From assembly GCA_947460235.1 (NCBI GenBank), contig CANHGK010000001.1, positions 62,001 through 126,000 on the forward strand: DNA of 64,000 nt, given 5' to 3'. Numbering within the stretch: position 1 is the stretch's first letter; each line of letters starts with the position of its first letter. Positions 60,520-64,000 of this stretch are shown here, piece after piece. Made by a program: the position numbers and the translations under genes. The stretch is from Paenibacillaceae bacterium. GTDB lineage: Bacteria; Bacillota; Bacilli; Paenibacillales; CANHGK01. The notes under the pieces are model-generated. The model searched no databases, was not told where the DNA came from, and saw nothing but the letters and a program-made list of their open reading frames with translations.

Positions 60520-62073
60520 TTACTTAATTGGTGTTGGTGTTGGTGCAGGAGCTGTCGGTGATCCAGATGGCTTAGGCGTACCTGACGGCGCTGGTGATCC
60601 ACCTGGCGCTGGTGATCCACCTGGTGCTGGCGATCCACCTGGTGCTGGTGATCCTGACGGCTTAGGCGTACCTGATGGCGCTGGTGATCCACCTGGTGCT
60701 GGAGATCCACCTGGCGCTGGTGATCCTGATGGTTTAGGTGAACCTGATGGCGCTGGTGATCCAGACGGTGTTGGAACACTTGACACATTAATAATCAATG
60801 CTGTATCTGGGCCATTCCCTTTAACCGTAAATGTATAATTACCCGTAGCAAGCATCGGTCCAATATTTACTGACTTCGAATCAGCCACCCAACTTACTGG
60901 TGGATTAATAACTTTACCTGCTGCATCTTTCACTTCAAAAGATACTTTTGCAGGATCTACTGCAGCGCTAAATATAACAATTACATTTCCTGTATTAGAA
61001 CTGTACGCTAACGTTGCCGTTACAGGCACTGGTCCTGGTGAACCAGACGGTTTAGGCGTACCAGATGGAGCTGCAGTAGGCGCTGGCGTTGTTGACGGTG
61101 CCGGTGGTGTCGTTGGTACTGGTGTAACTGATGGTTTAGGCGTACCTGATGGTGCCGGTGTGCCTTGAGCTTGTGTAGCTGTTGGCGTTGGTGCTGGTGA
61201 ACCTGATGGTGCTGGTGAACCTGATGGTTTAGGCGTACCTGACGGTGCTGGTGTGCCTGATGGTGCTGGTGAACCCGATGGTGGCGCTTGGATTGTTACT
61301 TGGTTAAAGAAAATATCTTGTCCAAGTCCTTGCACAACAATCTTATAAATACCAGGCGCAAATAAACCATTTAAATTTGCAACTTGCTTCTGTTGATCAA
61401 AATTTACTGAAATAGTTACCGTTTTTGAATTAGAATCATAGACCACAAATGTAACTTTTGCTGGATCTACTGGACTACTAAAATTAATATTAATATTGGA
61501 GTTATCTTTAATAATATAGTTCGCATTGAATGGTACTGGTGAACCTGTTGGTGTAGGCGGCGGAGTATTTCCACCATTGTTTCCACCATTGTTTGGATCT
61601 AGTGGTCCATTCATTCCAGGAATTGAGTTCATATCTACTGTATTTGTAATTGTAGTTACTTGTGTAATTGTAGTCACTTTTGTCAATTTTGTAATTGTGA
61701 CAACTTTCCCGTCTACAATTTGTGTATCGGCAGTTTTCAAGATGTCAGTAGTTGTTTGAGGCGCATCTGTTTTGATATCTGTGAAAATTCCATTTCCACC
61801 TTGTGGTGGTTGTTGATCAGTTGTTGGTTGTTGGGATGGTGCTGGTTGACCTGATGGTGCTGGTTGACCTGATGGTGCTGGTTGGCCTGAAGGTGCTGGT
61901 TGGCCTGATGGTGCTGGTTGGCCCGATTGTGCAGGTTGGCCTGATGGTGCTGGTGGAGGAGTTGTAGTTGTTTCTGCAGCAAACACGCTACTTACTGAAA
62001 AAATTACGAGAACTAATACGATTAATGATGCCATTGCATAAAAACCTTTTTTCGACATGAATGTCTTCAACAT
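60520..62073 (-). CDS. Secreted Pro/Ser/Gly-rich repeat protein with two Ig-like domains
   Basis: 517 residues. AAAAGGTG seven bases before ATG 62073. Signal peptide to about 33 (SVFAAE). Three low-complexity arrays of PAPSGQ, PAPSGT/KPSGS and PAPGGS units lie at about 40-85, 265-345 and 435-510. Between them are two similar beta domains (about 180-260, NINFSSPVDPAKVTFVVYDS; and 350-430, VIFSAAVDPAKVSFEVKDAA), SbsA/Big-like. There is no LPXTG sorting motif or membrane anchor at the C-terminus. It is likely a cell-wall or surface-layer linked or released protein. The repeats are codon-homogeneous, so copy number may vary. Confidence 0.75.
   Translation of the reverse strand: MLKTFMSKKGFYAMASLIVLVLVIFSVSSVFAAETTTTPPPAPSGQPAQSGQPAPSGQPAPSGQPAPSGQPAPSGQPAPSQQPTTDQQPPQGGNGIFTDIKTDAPQTTTDILKTADTQIVDGKVVTITKLTKVTTITQVTTITNTVDMNSIPGMNGPLDPNNGGNNGGNTPPPTPTGSPVPFNANYIIKDNSNININFSSPVDPAKVTFVVYDSNSKTVTISVNFDQQKQVANLNGLFAPGIYKIVVQGLGQDIFFNQVTIQAPPSGSPAPSGTPAPSGTPKPSGSPAPSGSPAPTPTATQAQGTPAPSGTPKPSVTPVPTTPPAPSTTPAPTAAPSGTPKPSGSPGPVPVTATLAYSSNTGNVIVIFSAAVDPAKVSFEVKDAAGKVINPPVSWVADSKSVNIGPMLATGNYTFTVKGNGPDTALIINVSSVPTPSGSPAPSGSPKPSGSPAPGGSPAPGGSPAPSGTPKPSGSPAPGGSPAPGGSPAPGGSPAPSGTPKPSGSPTAPAPTPTPIK
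60565..60775. repeat. 15-18-bp tandem repeats coding for PAPGGS/PAPSGS units
   Basis: Copies of GGTGATCCACCTGGTGCT and variants (GGCGTACCTGATGGCGCT) follow in register. Similar arrays lie at about 61045-61275 and 61838-61955 in the same gene. Confidence 0.85.
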
Positions 62074-62847
62074 AATTGTTCACCTTTTCTCATTTTATAG
62101 TTTTTAATAACTTACGGATAAGCTCAAACCATGAACCGACGGACAACATTTTCTTCTCCTGTTTGTTCAAATTTTCAAAAAATAAACATTTCCCACAGGT
62201 TTGTTTCAGATGGTAATACCATGGGTGAAAAAATAAAATCGTCAATCTACACGAGTTCGCAACCAATATAAGCTGCGTTACGTGTCATTGTCGAAATTCA
62301 CTTTTGCACAACGAAAGGAACTCACAAAAAAACAATGAGAATGATTAGCTATTCTTATCATGACGTCGCTCCTTTCTAGAAAGTTATTAATTATTCAATT
62401 TTAAATAGTCAACTTAAACTTCAATCTCGAAAAATATCAATTCAAATTTAAATTTCGTGCTTAATTCACCGAAATTCGAATAGACTGATAATTTTCAATG
62501 TAATGGTATTTTTTTCTTTTACTTTTGAATTTGCATAGAACTATGTATCTGAAAATAAAGATAGCTTACTCAAGATTATTAATTCAAACTATTTATCGGA
62601 TTTCCTCTTTGTTTAGCACATTTTTTTCTTCACTTACTTACTAGCTAAAAAAAGATTGTCGAAATATAAATCCAAAAAACTTCAAAAAATCCTTCCAATA
62701 ATTCCCGTTACTTTCTCTCAATCTCGAATTAAAGGTCGTTCATTGTAACATTCAATATAAATATATGTATCAGTAATTAATATATGTATCTTAGATTACT
62801 ATAGAATAACAAAAAAGTAGTTGCAATGTGATTTAATGTTGTTTAGC
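62074..62847. other. Long AT-rich gap with a Fur-like palindrome
   Basis: No convincing frame on either strand. TGAGAATGATTAGCTATTCT followed by TATCA at about 62336-62360 is an imperfect palindrome that looks like overlapping Fur half-sites. It stands about 265 bases before the surface-protein gene on the minus strand. The part from 62400 to 62840 is very AT-rich and shows nothing I can name. Confidence 0.4.
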
Positions 62848-63612
62848 TCAAAATTCCAAACTAATCAAACTTAATGTCCCAAATTCATAACTACGATGCC
62901 ATACTTTGGTTGTACTTGATTTTCCCGCTCCCATTGCAATGTAAAACGGAACAAAATGTTCTGCGCGGGGAACCGCCAATCGAGCATGTGGCGCCAACGT
63001 TTCATACTCAAATAGTTTCTCATAATCTTTATGCGCTGCGCCCTCTAGCAACCAATCATCGAAGGCAACGGTCCAAGGTTCTGGTTCAATTTGTCCCCAT
63101 TTAATATTGCGTAAATTGTGCGATGTACCCCCGCTACCAATGACCATAATCTCTTGATTACCGAGATCTCGAAGCGCTGCACCAATCTCAAACTGTTCTC
63201 GTGGGGATAGATACGGATTCACTGACACTTGAACTACCGGAATCGAGGCATCAGGAAAGATTTTACGGAGTACTACCCATGCCCCATGATCCAATCCGCG
63301 CACTGCATCTCTGTTTGTTCGAATTCCCGCCGCTTCCAATCGTTGTTCAACGAGTTCCGCGACAACGGGTAATCCGCGTGCAGGATAGTTGATTCGATAA
63401 AGTTCTGGATCAAAACCACCAAAGTCATACATCGTTTCATAGATACCTTCGACAAACGAGATCGTCGTTACCGAACTCTCCCAATGCGCGGTGAAAATCA
63501 CAATGGCTTTGGGCTGAAATTGACGTCCAATCTCAGCAAGCGACGCCGTGTAAGGCGTATGTTGAATCGCCATCATTGGCGAACCATGACAAATAAATAA
63601 CGAAGGCATCAT
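62848..63612 (-). CDS. DODA-type extradiol ring-opening dioxygenase (LigB-like)
   Basis: 254 residues. N-terminus PSLFICHGSPMMAIQHTPYT with the metal-binding His of HGSP, then IVIFTAHWES (His), GLDHGAWVVL (His) and GSGGTSHNL, the pattern of 4,5-DOPA dioxygenase/YgiD proteins. It would open catechol-type rings using a metal ion in the cytosol. The natural substrate is unknown. GGTGAG lies before ATG 63612; ATG 63609 is equally possible. It lies 10 bases after a small membrane protein gene, in one operon. Confidence 0.9.
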   Translation of the reverse strand: MMPSLFICHGSPMMAIQHTPYTASLAEIGRQFQPKAIVIFTAHWESSVTTISFVEGIYETMYDFGGFDPELYRINYPARGLPVVAELVEQRLEAAGIRTNRDAVRGLDHGAWVVLRKIFPDASIPVVQVSVNPYLSPREQFEIGAALRDLGNQEIMVIGSGGTSHNLRNIKWGQIEPEPWTVAFDDWLLEGAAHKDYEKLFEYETLAPHARLAVPRAEHFVPFYIAMGAGKSSTTKVWHRSYEFGTLSLISLEF

Positions 63613-63622
63613 CTCTACTCAC

Positions 63623-63988
63623 CTACACCCAATACCAGAATAACAACAACATCACGAAATAGTGAATTACTTCGTATGAAGCGTCCACACCAAACACAAT
63701 CCAATTCTTAAATTGCCATACCATCTTACCAACCGTAAATGGCAATGTAACACCTGCCATCAATAACATCGTAAAACAACATGCGTTCACAAAGCTTTTG
63801 CCATCGTAACCAAATGCATCGCCCGACACTTGAAATAACTTTAAAGCAACGGCATATGCAATTGACGTTACAAATGAAACGATAATATACATAGAAAACG
63901 AAACGATCATTACTTTTGCAGGTGGCGGCGCTTGATTAACATTTGTTACACCATACATATGTTTACGATACGGGTGTTTCCAAATCAC
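63623..63988 (-). CDS. Small four-helix membrane protein (perhaps DUF1761)
   Basis: 121 residues. GTG 63988 is six bases after AGGAGG; the ATG at 63994 touches that site. Hydrophobic segments at about 28-50, 67-85, 90-105 and 107-121. The layout, with SFVNACCFTMLLMAGVTLPF and a last helix FVMLLLFWYW, recalls DUF1761 proteins, but I am not sure. First visible gene of the dioxygenase operon; its promoter lies outside the window. Confidence 0.6.
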   Translation of the reverse strand: MIWKHPYRKHMYGVTNVNQAPPPAKVMIVSFSMYIIVSFVTSIAYAVALKLFQVSGDAFGYDGKSFVNACCFTMLLMAGVTLPFTVGKMVWQFKNWIVFGVDASYEVIHYFVMLLLFWYWV

Positions 63989-64000
63989 GGACATCCTCCT

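Noticed and set aside
60504-61982. Open frames rich in His/Gln/Asn (60504-60788 and 61737-61982, minus strand)
   Set aside because: Out-of-frame readings of the Pro/Ser/Gly repeat gene, open only because the repeats lack stops.
62074-62250. Cyclic-di-GMP or other riboswitch in the leader of the surface-protein gene
   Set aside because: I looked for conserved GEMM, SAM and purine elements and found no match.

Overview
The window looks like a chromosomal segment of a low-to-moderate-GC member of the Bacillota (class Bacilli, Bacillales in the broad sense). The evidence is the secA-prfB and ftsE-ftsX-M23-ctpA gene order, an argCJBDFGH cluster, strong Shine-Dalgarno sites with frequent TTG and GTG starts, OmpR-type two-component systems and Gram-positive lipoprotein signals. 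I do not name a genus. The conserved genes run on the minus strand, and a roughly 30-kb accessory island (about 15.6-45.9 kb) separates the secA/prfB/arg block from the fts/ctp block.

Layout. 1-8.4 kb: partial ChaN/EreA-like gene, SEC-C protein, PDZ membrane protein with EPIA repeats and AT-hook-like motifs, S41 protease, EnvC/PcsB-like M23 peptidase, ftsX, ftsE and a small DUF1345-like membrane protein. 8.3-15.4 kb: two OmpR/histidine-kinase systems pointing away from each other, a secreted lysine-rich peptide, and an FMN_bind/ApbE/RnfD-like operon for extracytoplasmic flavin redox. 45.9-54.9 kb: argHGFDBJC (read on the minus strand) and a YitT transporter. 55-64 kb: prfB with its +1 frameshift site, secA, a large protein of unknown function, a Pro/Ser/Gly-rich surface protein, a DODA-type dioxygenase and a small membrane protein.

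The accessory island holds repeated, partly decayed cassettes. (a) Three orphan solute-binding lipoproteins without permeases are each followed by a remnant of a secreted NC..A-type (DUF7689/papain-like) protein; small lipoproteins with a common C-terminus accompany this set. The one nearly intact enzyme-like copy is fused to a truncated Nudix gene. (b) Two copies of a secreted, membrane-segment-containing protein with a C-terminal HxHxR motif each sit about 20 bp upstream of a cytosolic all-helical protein. This looks like an effector/immunity pair, with two further orphan helical paralogues and one relic fused to a pRiA4b-ORF3 domain. (c) Two CBM21-like tandem starch-binding proteins share a leader with a CRP/FNR-like operator, a small upstream ORF and a hairpin. 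Two membrane-anchored FnIII-CBM25 proteins add to the starch-binding theme. (d) A fic gene lies between 25-bp inverted repeats with an 8-bp target duplication and no transposase, as a mobile insertion cassette. (e) Two tiny single-blade PD40-like genes each lie behind an array of TTTCGGTA boxes. Degraded IS3-like and IS256-like elements are also present.

The most promising undescribed systems are the HxHxR/helical pair, the solute-binding/NC..A/lipoprotein cassette, and the TTTCGGTA-array genes. All functional proposals for these are inference from layout and motifs, without any database search.
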